Below are positions 31,841-42,100 of a stretch of DNA of 64,000 nucleotides, piece after piece. Origin of the DNA: Corylus avellana (Eukaryota; Streptophyta; Magnoliopsida; Fagales; Betulaceae); assembly GCF_901000735.1 (NCBI RefSeq), contig NC_081545.1, forward strand, positions 992,001 to 1,056,000, read 5' to 3'. Every line of letters starts with the position of its first letter. Positions within the stretch are counted from its first letter, which is position 1. The translations under genes were made by a program, and so were the position numbers. Under the pieces are notes generated by a model that did no database searches, was not told the origin of the DNA, and was given only the letters and a program-made list of their open reading frames with translations.

Positions 31841-33295
31841 AAGCTGGGTTACCTCTTAGTGGGCCCACATGAAGGCGCTGGGCTTTTACTTGGGTGAACA
31901 GGCTGTGGGCTTGATTGTCGGATACCAGGCCCAATGGCTTTAGGGCAAATTATGGTGTAACATATACCAAGCTTTTTTCTGTATTTTACACAAACTAAAG
32001 AGAAACCCATTTTTATCAGTTTTTTGAGGAAATTACGAATAATACAGTTTTCGTTCCATACAAAAAACACATACTCGTAGACGGTGGAAACGCGGAATTT
32101 GAAGCAATAAAGCAATAATTAATGTCTAATTTACGTACCACTTTTTTGAGTGTGGAGTAGAAAAAGTAGTAAAATATATATTAACTATGAAAAATAAGTC
32201 TAACCTTTCGCAAAAGCACTTACTTTGTTACTTGGAGGAAATATTGTGTGAGGGGCCAAGGCAAGTCAAGTCAATTAAGCACCATTTTGTGTAACACTTT
32301 TCAAATAATATGAGGGGGAAACAATATTGTTCCAATTTGAGTATCTCGCCGAAGAATATGTGGTTTCGCTTTTCAAATAAAGCAGTTATTCTTATTTGAT
32401 GGCAAATAAAGAACAACATGGGAAGATGGGTTTGCTTCCACCACTTCAATAATTTATTTATTTTTTGTCAGCACTTCTATTAAATTAATTACTTGCTATC
32501 ATTTTTTTTATTATTATTATTTTGTTAATCCCATTACCAGTATCTTTTGCTAAGCACCAAATTGCTTTTGCTAAAGTAGGTGCTCCTCTTGCTGATTAAG
32601 TGGTACGTTAGGCTGTTTCCCATTAAAACAATAAATAATTTTTCTAAACCATAAGCAATAAATATGGTTTGATTTTTCTAAAGTAGGTGCCCCTGCTGAT
32701 CAAGTGGTTAGGCTGTTTCTCAGAAGAAAAAAAAAAAAGGAAAGTAAGAAACGTGGTCTTAGCACTAAATTGCTTTTAAATTTCTTATGTATTCATTACT
32801 TCAGACTGTTTCTGGTCATTTGACTTCCTTAACAAACACTCTGTTTCTATCAAATATAAACACAATCGTATATATATGCTCTTTTATGGATATCCACCAC
32901 AACATATTCTCAAAACTTTCATTCTAATCATGCGTTCTTATATAGAGGTCCCTGAGGCATTCTAATTCGATTGACGGGGATAAGATACTCTTATTTAGAT
33001 TTTACGTATAAAATTTCTACTCACCCACTTTAGTTTCTCTCTCTGTTTTTTTTTTTCTTTTTTCTTGGTTAATATTGCATAGGATCCTTTAAATTTAATA
33101 TATAACAAAGGAAGTTGTCTAAAATAAGGGGGAGAAAACACAGACACATGCAAACTCACAAACACAAACACTAAGATATTACATTGAAACTTGTATAGGC
33201 TTACAAAAACATAAACATTTATAATTTATCTAAAACATTTTATTTAACTAAATTTAAATTTATGACCTTCTCCAATTCACCATTCTTCGAGTTTG
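31841..33295 (-). repeat. Spacer plus block A copy 2, inverted counterpart of 49985-51900
   Basis: 31841-32450 matches 51200-51840 in inverted orientation, and 32450-33295 matches both 24010-25246 (direct) and 50030-51200 (inverted). The segment includes the usual RLP 3' flank. A 73-residue open frame here is preserved at 51216-51437 only because the DNA is duplicated; nothing else supports it. Confidence 0.6.
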
Positions 33296-33497
33296 CTACA
33301 TCTTTCCAAAAGTCCTCACAAACCAATCATATTTCCTTGCTATCACAGTTTGCCCGATAACAACTCCTATTACAAATCCACATCCATACCCAATAACAAC
33401 TACTTTCCAGCCAAAGTCAAATGGAGACTCTGAGCTCCGATTGTTTTCAAAGGGAGAAGGTGGATTTTGAGCGTAGTTGAAATCTCCACATTTTTTA
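33296..33497 (-). pseudogene. RLP C-terminal stub, ending at a foldback element
   Basis: The minus strand encodes the last ~67 residues of an RLP4/RLP5-type protein: NYAQNPPSPFENNRSSESPF, DFGWKVVVIGYGCGFVIG and the tail. Upstream coding ends abruptly at the foldback element (33498-34043). Beyond that element there is no RLP sequence, so the loss involved more than the insertion. In the inverted copy this position is occupied by the complete RLP5, so the stub is what remains of an RLP5-like gene. Confidence 0.75.
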
Positions 33498-34043
33498 GGA
33501 TAATTGTATAATAAGTCCCTGAGTCAACTCTCCAAAATTTTTAAATTCCTAAGTGTTTTTTTTTTTTTTTCGACTTTTTACTCTCTGGGTCAATGGAAAT
33601 GACAATAAAATCCATGGCGTCAAAATTTTTAACCGCTATTAGTCTGGGTCAAAACGCACCGTTTCACCTCATTAAAATATTAATTTTTTTAATTTAATTT
33701 TTTTTTTTTAAAAAAAAAGACATGGGTGGCCGAACCACCCCATAGGGGGTGGCTGGCCACCCCATTTTGCCTGGAGGTGGTTCGGCCACCCCTGTCATTT
33801 CTTTTATTTTTTATTATTTTTTTTATTTCTAGATTTAAATTTAAAAATTAAATTAAAAAAAAAATTAATATTTTAATGAGGTGAAACGGTGTGTTTTGAC
33901 TCAAACTAACGGCTGTTAAAAAATTTTAACGACAGAGATTTTATTGTCATTTCGATTGGCGCAGAGAGAAAAAAGTCGAAAAAAAAAACTTAGGGATTTA
34001 AAAATTTTGGAAGTTGACTTAGGGGCTTATTATACAATTACCC
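33498..34043. mobile_element. Foldback element with GC-rich core, family 1
   Basis: The ends are inverted repeats: GGATAATTGTATAATAAG on the left and CTTATTATACAATTACCC on the right, with arms of about 200 bp (GTCCCTGAGTCAACT / AGTTGACTTAGGGGC; AACGCACCGTTTCACCTC / GAGGTGAAACGGTGTG). The core at 33721-33800 is GC-rich and palindromic (GGTGGCCGAACCACCCC; GGGTGGCTGGCCACCCC). Non-autonomous; long arms suggest a Mutator-like or foldback origin, but no clear target-site duplication is visible. Confidence 0.7.
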
Positions 34044-34354
34044 TTTCTTTTATATAAAGGATGAGCAAAAATCCAATTATGATAATTTTAAAGTGTAAAT
34101 AATTTGATGGAAAAATGATGTTTAAAAGATCGAATGTATATGCCATAAAGTAAAATAAAACAAGAACTACCACCCGTTTGAATTTCCAACTAAATAAAAT
34201 CAAAATTTGGGTAAAATTCTTTAAAGATTTAATGTAATTTTAAGAGATTGCAAACATTGAAAATTACTTATCACTTATCACTTATCACTCCAAATAAGAT
34301 ACGTTTCTTACCCCCAAAATCTTTGAGAAAGTGAGGCAAGCGACAAGTCCAAAA
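34044..34354. other. Short spacer
   Basis: AT-rich, with a threefold CACTTATCA-type microrepeat at 34270-34290. No gene is seen. Confidence 0.4.
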
Positions 34355-34870
34355 TTACATAAAGGAAAAAAATAAAAAATAAAAAATAGAGGGAAAGAAA
34401 GAAGAGTGTATCCTCCATTCTCCAATCCCTTCCCTTAAGATATTCTCCCAATCCTCAGGGAAATTTTCCTGAAAGCGACGCTGCATTACAGCCCTCCGTA
34501 TCCTCCTACTAAAACCACAACCCAGAAAATAAATGGTGGGAGCTTCCAATTACATGCACTCCCTGCAAAACAGTCAATTAGCATCTCCTTTTGAGCGATC
34601 TATCCCCGGTGCTAAGCCTATCTTTCATAGCCACTCGGAGGATGAATGCATGCTTAGGTTTTGCCACTGAAAACCAAACCATATTACACCAATCCACCTT
34701 CGACTGTTTCACCCTCAACTCTTTCCAGGTTTCCCTGCTAATGAATTTCTTTGATTTGGAAGCGACCCATATTGGAGTACAAATGTCCCCTCTATATCAT
34801 AATTATCATAGTTTGAATTGGAACCATATCGGGTTTTCCGTCAATAACAAAAAAAAAGATCTTCCACTCT
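34355..34870 (-). pseudogene. LINE retrotransposon fragment, zf-RVT (reverse transcriptase zinc-binding) region
   Basis: The minus strand reads VDWCNMVWFSVAKPKHAFIL, RVAMKDRLSTGDRSLKRRC, a stop, LFCRECM, a stop, then EAPTIYFLGCGFSRRIRRAV. This is the zf-RVT domain pattern at the end of plant non-LTR reverse transcriptases (KHAFILW-A---RLSTGDRL...C--C...HLFF-C-FSRRIW). At least two in-frame stops and the absence of the polymerase core show a dead 5'-truncated copy. Base composition is less AT-rich than the neighbours. Confidence 0.7.
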
Positions 34871-35610
34871 TGAGCGGTAACCTATCGGTAATCAAATACC
34901 CATAAAGCTTCAAATTTTCCATAAACCTATCAATAATAAATCAATTCATTCACATAAGCTTCAAAAATACCCACAAACAAAAGCTTCAATTCATTTACCT
35001 TTTGGCTTTTGTTAAGTGGGTGGAGCTCGATTCCTTGTCCATGAAGGATATCGTCACAAAAGGAGAGAAAGAAAAAGAAAGAGAGAGAGAAAGAGAACCA
35101 GATAGGGATAAGCGATAAAAACAGAGACAGATGCACACAAAGAGAGATTGAGAAACAGAGGAAGAGGGATGAGAGAGAGGCAGTCGTGCGTTTTTTTTTT
35201 TTTTTTTTTAAAGAAGTTTCCAATAGGAAAAGACGATGAAGCATAACTGGGTTGGCGAGAGAGTTTCTCATACGTGTGTTTCTCAGCCGTTACCTTGTTG
35301 AATGTTTACCTTTACACATTTTGCTGATACATTCATCAATGGTTTCTAATTTACACAACACAAACTAGGAACAGAGCCAACAAACAAACAAGATTGTTTA
35401 ATATAAGGAAAACACACACACAACAGATGCAAACTCACACACACAAATAGTACGATATTACAATGAAATTTGTATACGCTTACAATTCCATCAAGCAATC
35501 AAGCAGCCTATAATAATGCTAGAAACATAGACATTTATACTTCCCTAAAACATTTTATTTAACTAAATTCAAATTTATGGCCTTCTCCAATTCCCCATTC
35601 TTTCAATTTG
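34871..35610 (-). other. Downstream region of the chimera, with low-complexity purine tract and RLP 3'-flank repeat, copy 4
   Basis: 35064-35180 is a GA-rich stretch followed by a T18 tract at 35191-35209. From about 35210 the sequence matches 13920-14305 and 45170-45561 (TTGGCGAGAGAGTTTCTCATAC, in part), the 3' flank of the RLP1/RLP3 subfamily. This places the C-terminal half of the chimera in that subfamily. Confidence 0.55.
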
Positions 35611-38154
35611 CTACATCTTTCCAAAAATCTTAACAAACCAACCATACTTCCTTGCAATAACAATTTGCCCAATAACAACTCCAATCACAAATCGACATCC
35701 ATACCCTATGGCTACTACTTTCCACCCAAACTCAAATGGAGACTTTAAGCTTTGATTCTCTTCAAAGGGATAAGGTGGAGTTGGAGTGTACTTGAAATCT
35801 CCACATTTCTTTGATAGTGGGCTTCCACACAATCCTAAATTACCTCCAAACGAATTATTTTGAAATGTGTCAAGTTGATTTCCACGTGGTATAGGTCCTG
35901 TGAGACAGTTGTTGGAGACATTAAAGTATTCAAGAGAAAAGAGTTGGGCTAGCTGTACAGGTATCTCTCCAAATAACTTATTTTGAGAAAGGTCCATTGA
36001 TTCTAGATTTGTCAAGTTACTTAAAGATGGTGGGATATGACTAGTAAGAACATTATTAGAAAGATTTAGCGAATGAAGTCCTTTAAGACTCCCCACAAGT
36101 TCTGGAATTTGTCCTTCAAATCTATTGCTTGAGAAATCAATGACCCGAAACACATCTGGGATTTTTTCATACTTCAGCATTGTGCCTTTGTTTGCAAGTG
36201 TGATTGTGAATGGGACAAGATCCAACCCCATGTATTTCAATTTCTTCGCACCAACAACTTTCATGGCATTCCAATGTTGGAAATACTTTGTAGGCAAAAT
36301 TCCAGAGAAATTATTTTGAGAGAGATCAATGATATGCAACTCAGGAAATGTATAATTGATTTGAGGACTCTTTATTGCACCTTGGAATACATTAGAACGG
36401 ACAACGAGAACCTTCAACTGAGAAAGAGCTCCCAACCAAAAGGGAAAGGTATCATTGATCTGATTGTTACCAACATTAAGATATTCAAGCTTCATACAAT
36501 TGGCCATAGATCTTGGTAGCTCACCTTGGAATTGGTTTTCACTTAAGTCAATCATCCTTAAGTTGCTTCCCTTTGCCCAAGTTTTTGGGATGGTGCCATG
36601 GAAGTTGTTGCTTTGTAGTTGAAGCACCGACAAACGAGAACTGAAGTTTCCTAAACATGGATGAAGCATACCACTCAAGTTGTTATAGGACAAATTAAGT
36701 AGTTCAAGCGAACTCAGATTGCAAACCAACCAGGAGGGAAAGGTGTCATTGATCTGATTCTTACCAATATCAAGATACTTTAGCATCGTACAGTTGGCCA
36801 TTGATCTTGGTAGCTGACCTTGAAATTGGTTTTCACTTAAGGCAATCATCAGCAAACTGCTTCCCATTGCCCAAGTTTTTGGGACGGTACCTTCAAAATT
36901 ATTCATAGCAAGATCAATTGCGGATAAGTTCGACAACCTCCATATCCCCGCCGGAACAAGACCGGAAAGGGAATTGTTACTTACTCGTAGCCTTCGCAAA
37001 GACGAGCAATTCGCGTAGTTTTCAGGGATTCCACCGGTGAACCCGTTCTGAATCAGAAGCAGGTAAGTCATTTTGCCATTCTTGCACATGTCTGGCGGTA
37101 TAGGACCTGTCAAAAAATTATCTGAAGCATCAATGAAAACAAAGTTGGCGCCGGAGCCAAGCTTTTGAGGAAGAGGACCCGTAAACTTGTTCCCGAAGAT
37201 TGAGAAGCTTACAAGCTTATTGAACTCCCCAAGCTCTTCAGGAATCTCCCCTGTGAACTGATTATCATAGAGCTGTAGAGAGGCAATGTTCTTCAAGAGT
37301 CTCATCTCAGATATATTTCCTTGGAGGCTATTACCAGACGCATCAAAATTTACAAGACTCGTAAGATTTCCAAATCCCACCGGCAGTGTTCCGGTCAAGA
37401 AGTTATTGAAAAGCTCGAGTTGCCAAAGATTCTTGAGTTTTACAATATCACCGGGGATTTCACCGGAAAATTGGTTGCAGGAAAGCTCAAGATTTTCGAG
37501 CAGAGTAAGGTTTCCTAGACCCTCTGGAATTCGACCTCCGAGGCTACAGTTTGATAGGTAAAGCCAGTACAATTTCTCAAGCTTTAAGACCTCCACAGGG
37601 AAAGGACTTTCTTCAAAGACAATGTCGCCGAGGCTTAAGAAAGTGAGACTCGTAAGATTTTCCAACGATCTCCATGGAAATTGCCCAGAAAACCCACTGG
37701 TGTTTAAACTCAATAACTTCAATTTGCCTAAAGAAGACAAATCAGGCACTTCCCCAGAAAATGAATTCATACCCAAATCTAACTGTTGCAAACTAGTGCA
37801 ATTCTTCAAGTCCTCAGAGATGCCACCATGCAAAAAATTGAAGCCCAGAGAGAGTTTCTCTAGCACCTGAAGCTTGCATATTGAATCAAATGGAAGAACC
37901 CCAGATAGATTTTGTTGGGGGAGATTGATTTCTGTGACAAACCCGTTGGAGTTGCATACAATTCCGCTGAAGCTGCATGTTGAGTTACCTGGCGTCCACG
38001 AACTGAAAACATTGGGGTTTGATTTTTGTAGAGCCGACTTGAATTCTAGAAGGGGCTGGAGCTCGTCGGATTTGGAGAAAGAAGTCAGGCTGAAAAAGAA
38101 TAGAAAGACAAGCAGAGGACGCAGCCCCCGCCGGAAGAAATGATCCGCCGTCAT
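35611..38154 (-). CDS. Chimeric LRR receptor: RLK7/HAIKU2-type ectodomain fused to RLP C-terminal half, 847 aa
   Basis: Residues 1-29 are a signal peptide. Residues 30 to about 422 match class XI LRR receptor kinases of the RLK7/HAIKU2 group: LQPLLEFKSALQKSNPNVFS cap, SICKLQVLEKLSLGFNFL, FPVEVLKLEKLYWLYLSNCS, LTGPIPPDMCKNGKM, IDLAMNNFEG. From TVPKTWAMGSSL (423 on, about 36890) the protein is RLP1/RLP3-like: the remainder of the first and all of the second unit of the 97-residue duplication, island (YFQHWNAMKVVGAKKLKYM), four LRRs, LCGSPLSKKCG cap, membrane helix and RKYGWFVKIFGKM. The junction is in frame and in register inside one LRR. There is no kinase domain. A glycine of the membrane GxxxG run is arginine (GYGCRFVIG). 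The frame is open throughout, so it may be expressed. Upstream sequence lacks the RLP core promoter. Possible roles are peptide decoy or re-wired receptor; both are inference. Confidence 0.9.
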   Translation of the reverse strand: MTADHFFRRGLRPLLVFLFFFSLTSFSKSDELQPLLEFKSALQKSNPNVFSSWTPGNSTCSFSGIVCNSNGFVTEINLPQQNLSGVLPFDSICKLQVLEKLSLGFNFLHGGISEDLKNCTSLQQLDLGMNSFSGEVPDLSSLGKLKLLSLNTSGFSGQFPWRSLENLTSLTFLSLGDIVFEESPFPVEVLKLEKLYWLYLSNCSLGGRIPEGLGNLTLLENLELSCNQFSGEIPGDIVKLKNLWQLELFNNFLTGTLPVGFGNLTSLVNFDASGNSLQGNISEMRLLKNIASLQLYDNQFTGEIPEELGEFNKLVSFSIFGNKFTGPLPQKLGSGANFVFIDASDNFLTGPIPPDMCKNGKMTYLLLIQNGFTGGIPENYANCSSLRRLRVSNNSLSGLVPAGIWRLSNLSAIDLAMNNFEGTVPKTWAMGSSLLMIALSENQFQGQLPRSMANCTMLKYLDIGKNQINDTFPSWLVCNLSSLELLNLSYNNLSGMLHPCLGNFSSRLSVLQLQSNNFHGTIPKTWAKGSNLRMIDLSENQFQGELPRSMANCMKLEYLNVGNNQINDTFPFWLGALSQLKVLVVRSNVFQGAIKSPQINYTFPELHIIDLSQNNFSGILPTKYFQHWNAMKVVGAKKLKYMGLDLVPFTITLANKGTMLKYEKIPDVFRVIDFSSNRFEGQIPELVGSLKGLHSLNLSNNVLTSHIPPSLSNLTNLESMDLSQNKLFGEIPVQLAQLFSLEYFNVSNNCLTGPIPRGNQLDTFQNNSFGGNLGLCGSPLSKKCGDFKYTPTPPYPFEENQSLKSPFEFGWKVVAIGYGCRFVIGVVIGQIVIARKYGWFVKIFGKM

Positions 38155-39189
38155 GGCGGTGACGGAGTAGGAGTTGGTGGCGATGGAGTTGGTCAGTGTT
38201 GGAGTAAGTGGTGCATGGAAATGGGATAAGAGTTTATCATGCGAAGAGGAGGGGTGGAGAACTTTGGAAGCTATAAGTGCACTCAGTAAGAGAACACAAA
38301 ATAGGAAGAAAAATATTTAACTTTATTCAACTTACTAACATAAATTGTTTACATAGGTATTTATAAGATACAAATAACATTTTTAACTTCTTTACAGTAA
38401 CTACATTCCTTTACATATCATGTAACTCAAATATAAAATAGAAAATTGCTACCCTTACATAGGATTTTTACAAAAAATCCTTCCAAACTAAAAGACACGT
38501 GGCAAGGAAAAGGACAAAATTTAGTGTAGCAATTCTTTATAAAATGATTTTTGAAAAATTAAAAGACAATATCTTCAACTCACTTAATAACATATGAGAA
38601 TATAAAATGAAAATACTCAACTAAATATTATTAAAATTAAGTTTATATATTATTCAACACAAAGTTTGTAGTGTTTTTTTCTTTTTTTTTTTTTGTCGTT
38701 CATTTTCAATTATTTTATTTTCTTAGTGAAATTCGTGAACAGCAAATGGTAAGATCCCGAACAAGACAAAAATAAAATAAAATAAAATAATTCAAGAAGA
38801 TTTGAAGGTCGTAAAAGCAACATGAACCTAAACTTTGTTAGTATTTTAGTATGTCAAGTGAGATTCGGTTCTTTCACATTGTTAGAACAGTTTCTTAATT
38901 AGTGACAATTTGACTAAATTGCACTTGCAAAATAGAAAGAGAATGCACTTGCAAAATAGAAAGAGTGAATATTTGACATCTCACATGAATTCAAGGTCCT
39001 GTTGTTTTCATGGTGGTTTCACTTTCACACTTCAACTTTTGATGAACTCTGTCTTCTTTTCCCATTGCGTGTTTCTTTTCGCAACTTTAAATTGCTTTTG
39101 TTTGTATGCGTTCCACTTGCTAATTAAGTGGCCACAATTAATGTGTTGCAGTAGAAAAGATGGGAAAATTGGGTTAGAGGACGACGAAA
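38155..39189 (-). other. Upstream region of the chimera
   Basis: The first ~120 bp upstream of the chimera ATG are GC-richer and look like a 5' leader carried over from the receptor-kinase donor; no TATA plus CCCTTCACTTG motif is present. Beyond 38300 the sequence is AT-rich. 38910-38980 contains a short tandem repeat (GCACTTGCAAAATAGAAAGAG). 38990-39190 resembles RLP distal upstream flanks. No gene is supported. Confidence 0.45.
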
Positions 39190-39500
39190 GGACTAGGAAA
39201 CTTCTGGAGTTTGTTGCCGCCTCTTTCCCAAAGTCTTAATGAACCAATTAAATAATTGGTTCATTAAGACTTTTTTAAAGTTATTATTTGGATGAAATGT
39301 ATGCAAACAAAATAAATAGTCACAAACTTTTTCTTTTTTATTTTCAAATTTTTGAAAACTAAAAACAAATACAACAGATGAAGAGTACCAAGCTACGTCC
39401 ATATCCCATCGCATGTACTTTTCAATTAAATTCAAATGAAAGCTCTAAGCCTTGATTCTCTTTAAAGGCTGAAGGTGGCAGTGGTAAATACTCATAAGTT
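39190..39500 (-). pseudogene. RLP C-terminal remnant with a 19-bp-arm hairpin
   Basis: On the minus strand 39420-39480 reads PPSAFKENQGLELSFEFN, a stop, then a decayed AMGYG, the RLP juxtamembrane to membrane start. Near 39200-39250 the tail FIKTFGKRRQQT appears. Between them 39231-39249 and 39254-39272 form an inverted repeat (AAGTCTTAATGAACCAATT) with a 4-base loop, made by an inverted copy of the tail-coding DNA. Non-functional. Confidence 0.55.
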
Positions 39501-40352
39501 TGCAACAAGATGTGAATAACGACTTGGATCAGAACATAGGCTGTCCAAGTGTTCCTGTTGGCTGTTGTGGGACCACTTTTTAACTGACTTTATCTTTCCC
39601 TCTAACATCTCGACAACCCAAAAGTTGAAGGTCTTACCATGAACTAGTACTTCTCATAGCATTAATTAATTTCCAGAACCAAATTAATGTCAAAAAGTAT
39701 TATGACATAAATATGTACCTTCTTCTATCATCATACTTTCAATTTCCATGCGCTCATTCCCTACTTCTCACATGTACCTTTTTCTCTCATCACACCTCTT
39801 GATCTCCTTCTTATCATAGCTGGACCTCCATTAATGTCCATCCATCATCCAACTATGTGAAGTACTTAATTAATGACTATGGGCAGGTCCAAAAATGTAA
39901 CATGGAGTATTAGAGTCACTATAAGAATCTGTTTCATCATCATCTACATTATTAGCAGTGATATTTGACATCATGGTTTATTAAAATTATTTGATTAATT
40001 ATAGGTCTTAGTATTACTAACCACCAGTGTCTTGAGATAAATGTTTGATATTATTTACAATTTTAAGAGAATATAATATTTGAAGGCACTGTTTGCTATT
40101 AAGTAATGTAATATATCATATTTTTATTTTATACTATCCCACATTGACATAATGTTATCATATCAATCAATTCTTAGATTATTTTTTTTTTTTTATTAGT
40201 AGAAACTGTCAACAAATGTCAGTCCCTTTGATTTCGTCAAGATCCACATCTAAGATTCAGAGGAAATTATAATTTGATATAAACAATCACATTGGTTTTA
40301 CACAAACTATTCCTGCTTGTTGGCATAACAAAAAGATAATAAAAAAAATGAA
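39501..40352. other. Spacer related to 29480-31260
   Basis: Blocks match the spacer behind the RLP4-side pseudogene (CATAGCATTAATT, CAAATTAATGTCAAAAAGTA, GAACCTCCATTAATGTCCATC-like). No gene is seen. Confidence 0.45.
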
Positions 40353-41073
40353 AGGGATAAATACTTGATACTCCTAGGATTTGGTAATTTTATTATTATT
40401 TTTTATTTGGTTTTTATTATAGGAAGTTCTTGTAGTTTTGATAAATGATCAAGTTAGTCCCTCCATCAGTTGACCTAACGGAATTCCATGTGAACCAATC
40501 AGATGTTAACACGTAGAACCTACTTAATTTTTTTAATTTTTTTTTTAAATTAAAAAAATGTATTTTTTACAAAAAGAAAAGAAAAAAAAAATTGGGGGTG
40601 ACTCTTGGCCATTTGGGGGTGGCTCGGCCACCCCCTTTGGCCATGGGGGTGGCCTAGCCACCCCCTTGGCTCCAACAGGGTGGCCGAGCCACCCCCAGTA
40701 CCCACTGAGGGTGGGTTCAGCCACCCCCTTGGGCACCAAGGGGGTGGCCGAGCCACCCCCATCCGGCCAAATGGGGGTGGCCAGGCCACCCCCATGGCCA
40801 AAAGGGGTGGCCGATTTTTTTTCCTTTTCTTTTTGTTTTTTTGTTTTTTTTTTAAATACAATTTTTTTTTAATTAAAAAAAAATTAAGTAGGTGCCATGT
40901 GTCAACATCTGATTGGTCCACATAGAATTTCGTTAGGTCAACTAACGATCAACTGACGGAGAGACTAACTTGGTTATTTATCAAAACCATAGGAACCTTC
41001 TGTGATAAAAACCAAACTCCAGAGGAGATAAAATAAAGTTACTAAATTCTAGGAGGTTTTAAGCATTTAACCC
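40353..41073. mobile_element. Foldback element with GC-rich core, family 2, with a recognisable empty site elsewhere
   Basis: Ends are GGGATAAATACTTGATACTC and its inverted partner ending AGCATTTAACCC. The arms (~190 bp) share GATCAAGTTAGTCCCTCC, AGTTGACCTAACGGAATTCC and CCAATCAGATGTTAACAC with inverted counterparts on the right. The core 40590-40815 is a string of short palindromes (GGGGGTGGCTCGGCCACCCCC-type). Flanks AAAAATGAAA and AAAAATAAAA may be a ~10-bp target duplication. Homologous spacers at 30945-30975 and 31262-31300 lack the element and continue directly from CATAACAAAAA to AAAACCATTTTA, which supports insertion. No coding capacity. Confidence 0.75.
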
Positions 41074-41350
41074 AAAAATAAAAACAAAAACCATTTAACG
41101 CGTGGTCCAAGGAAATGATTATGTGAATATTAGTGTTAATACGGTCATGTTTGCTTATAATTAACTGTAAATTGGGGAAATTGGAGAAGGCTGTTAAGGT
41201 GTTTAGGAAGATGTATATCATTATTTTAGACCAAATGCTGCATTTTAGAAAGAATATGGACGTTGACATAAATCAATAGGATCCATTTCTACGGTAGTTC
41301 ACTCTTCATACGTTATTCTTAATTATTAGAACTTGATATATATATTGCCT
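41074..41350. other. Spacer continuing the duplicate of 31290-31560
   Basis: Continuation after the element of the spacer homologous to 31290-31560 (GATTATGTGAATATTAGTGTTAA, split between lines). The same sequence occurs inverted at 52150-52390. No gene is seen. Confidence 0.5.
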
Positions 41351-41797
41351 ACATAGAGTGGATGGTTTATAAAAATAATTATAGGTGCTAAGTTTTACAT
41401 TGCGTAGTTACTAGGTAAAACATGGCTTTATAATAAATTTTAGAGAAGCTCCAAATTAACTAATCATTTTGAGGTAATAGAGTATATGTGACTAACGCTT
41501 TTTTCTGAGTTATTACAATAAATATCTTTATATATGTTTGATAGACCGGAGTGTTGGCTTGTTACTTTTCAATTTTTTCTTACCTACTTTAGAAAAATCA
41601 GTTTAGCGCTTCCTTTTTGTTCCTTTTTGTTGAGAACTCTAACCTCTTGACCAGAAGGGCAGCATCTACTTTAGAAAAAACACTTTAGCAGTAAGACCAC
41701 GTTTGTTACTTTCCAATTTATTTATGAGAAACAGCCTAACTGGCCTCTTGACCAGCGGGAGGGTGCCTTACGTACTTTAGAAAAACCATATTAACCA

Positions 41798-41833
<36 letters not shown>

Positions 41834-42100
41834 GTTTTAGGAAATACGTTGATAATGTACATGTAGCTACATTTGATAGGTTAAAACATGACCTTTTTTT
41901 TTTAGGTATTTTCCAGTGTTCTTCTTGTACTAGGTGGATATTATTTTTTAGGGATATGCTAGTTGCTCTCCTAGTATTCTTCTTGTATCTTCTCGATCCT
42001 ATGTGAAAATTATTTTATAAAAATCAAGTGAGAGAAATAAGAACAATTTTCTTTTTTGTTTTTTATAAAATAATTTTCACATGTCACAATATTAAGGCAC
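41351..42100. repeat. Inverted-repeat arm, partner 56680-57440
   Basis: Contains CTACATAGAGTGGATGG, a (TAA)n run at 41799-41832, ACATGTAGCTACATTTGATAGG and a MITE half from 41950. The same order appears inverted at 56680-57440, including a (TTA)n run at 56981-57016. No gene is seen. Confidence 0.65.

Noticed and set aside
34930..35271. 113-codon minus-strand frame rich in S, L and F
   Set aside because: It is the translation of a GA/CT-rich low-complexity tract and poly-T.
40545..40925. Overlapping open frames on both strands rich in G, W, P and H
   Set aside because: They are translations of the GC-rich palindromes in a foldback element; symmetric frames on both strands are expected from palindromic DNA.
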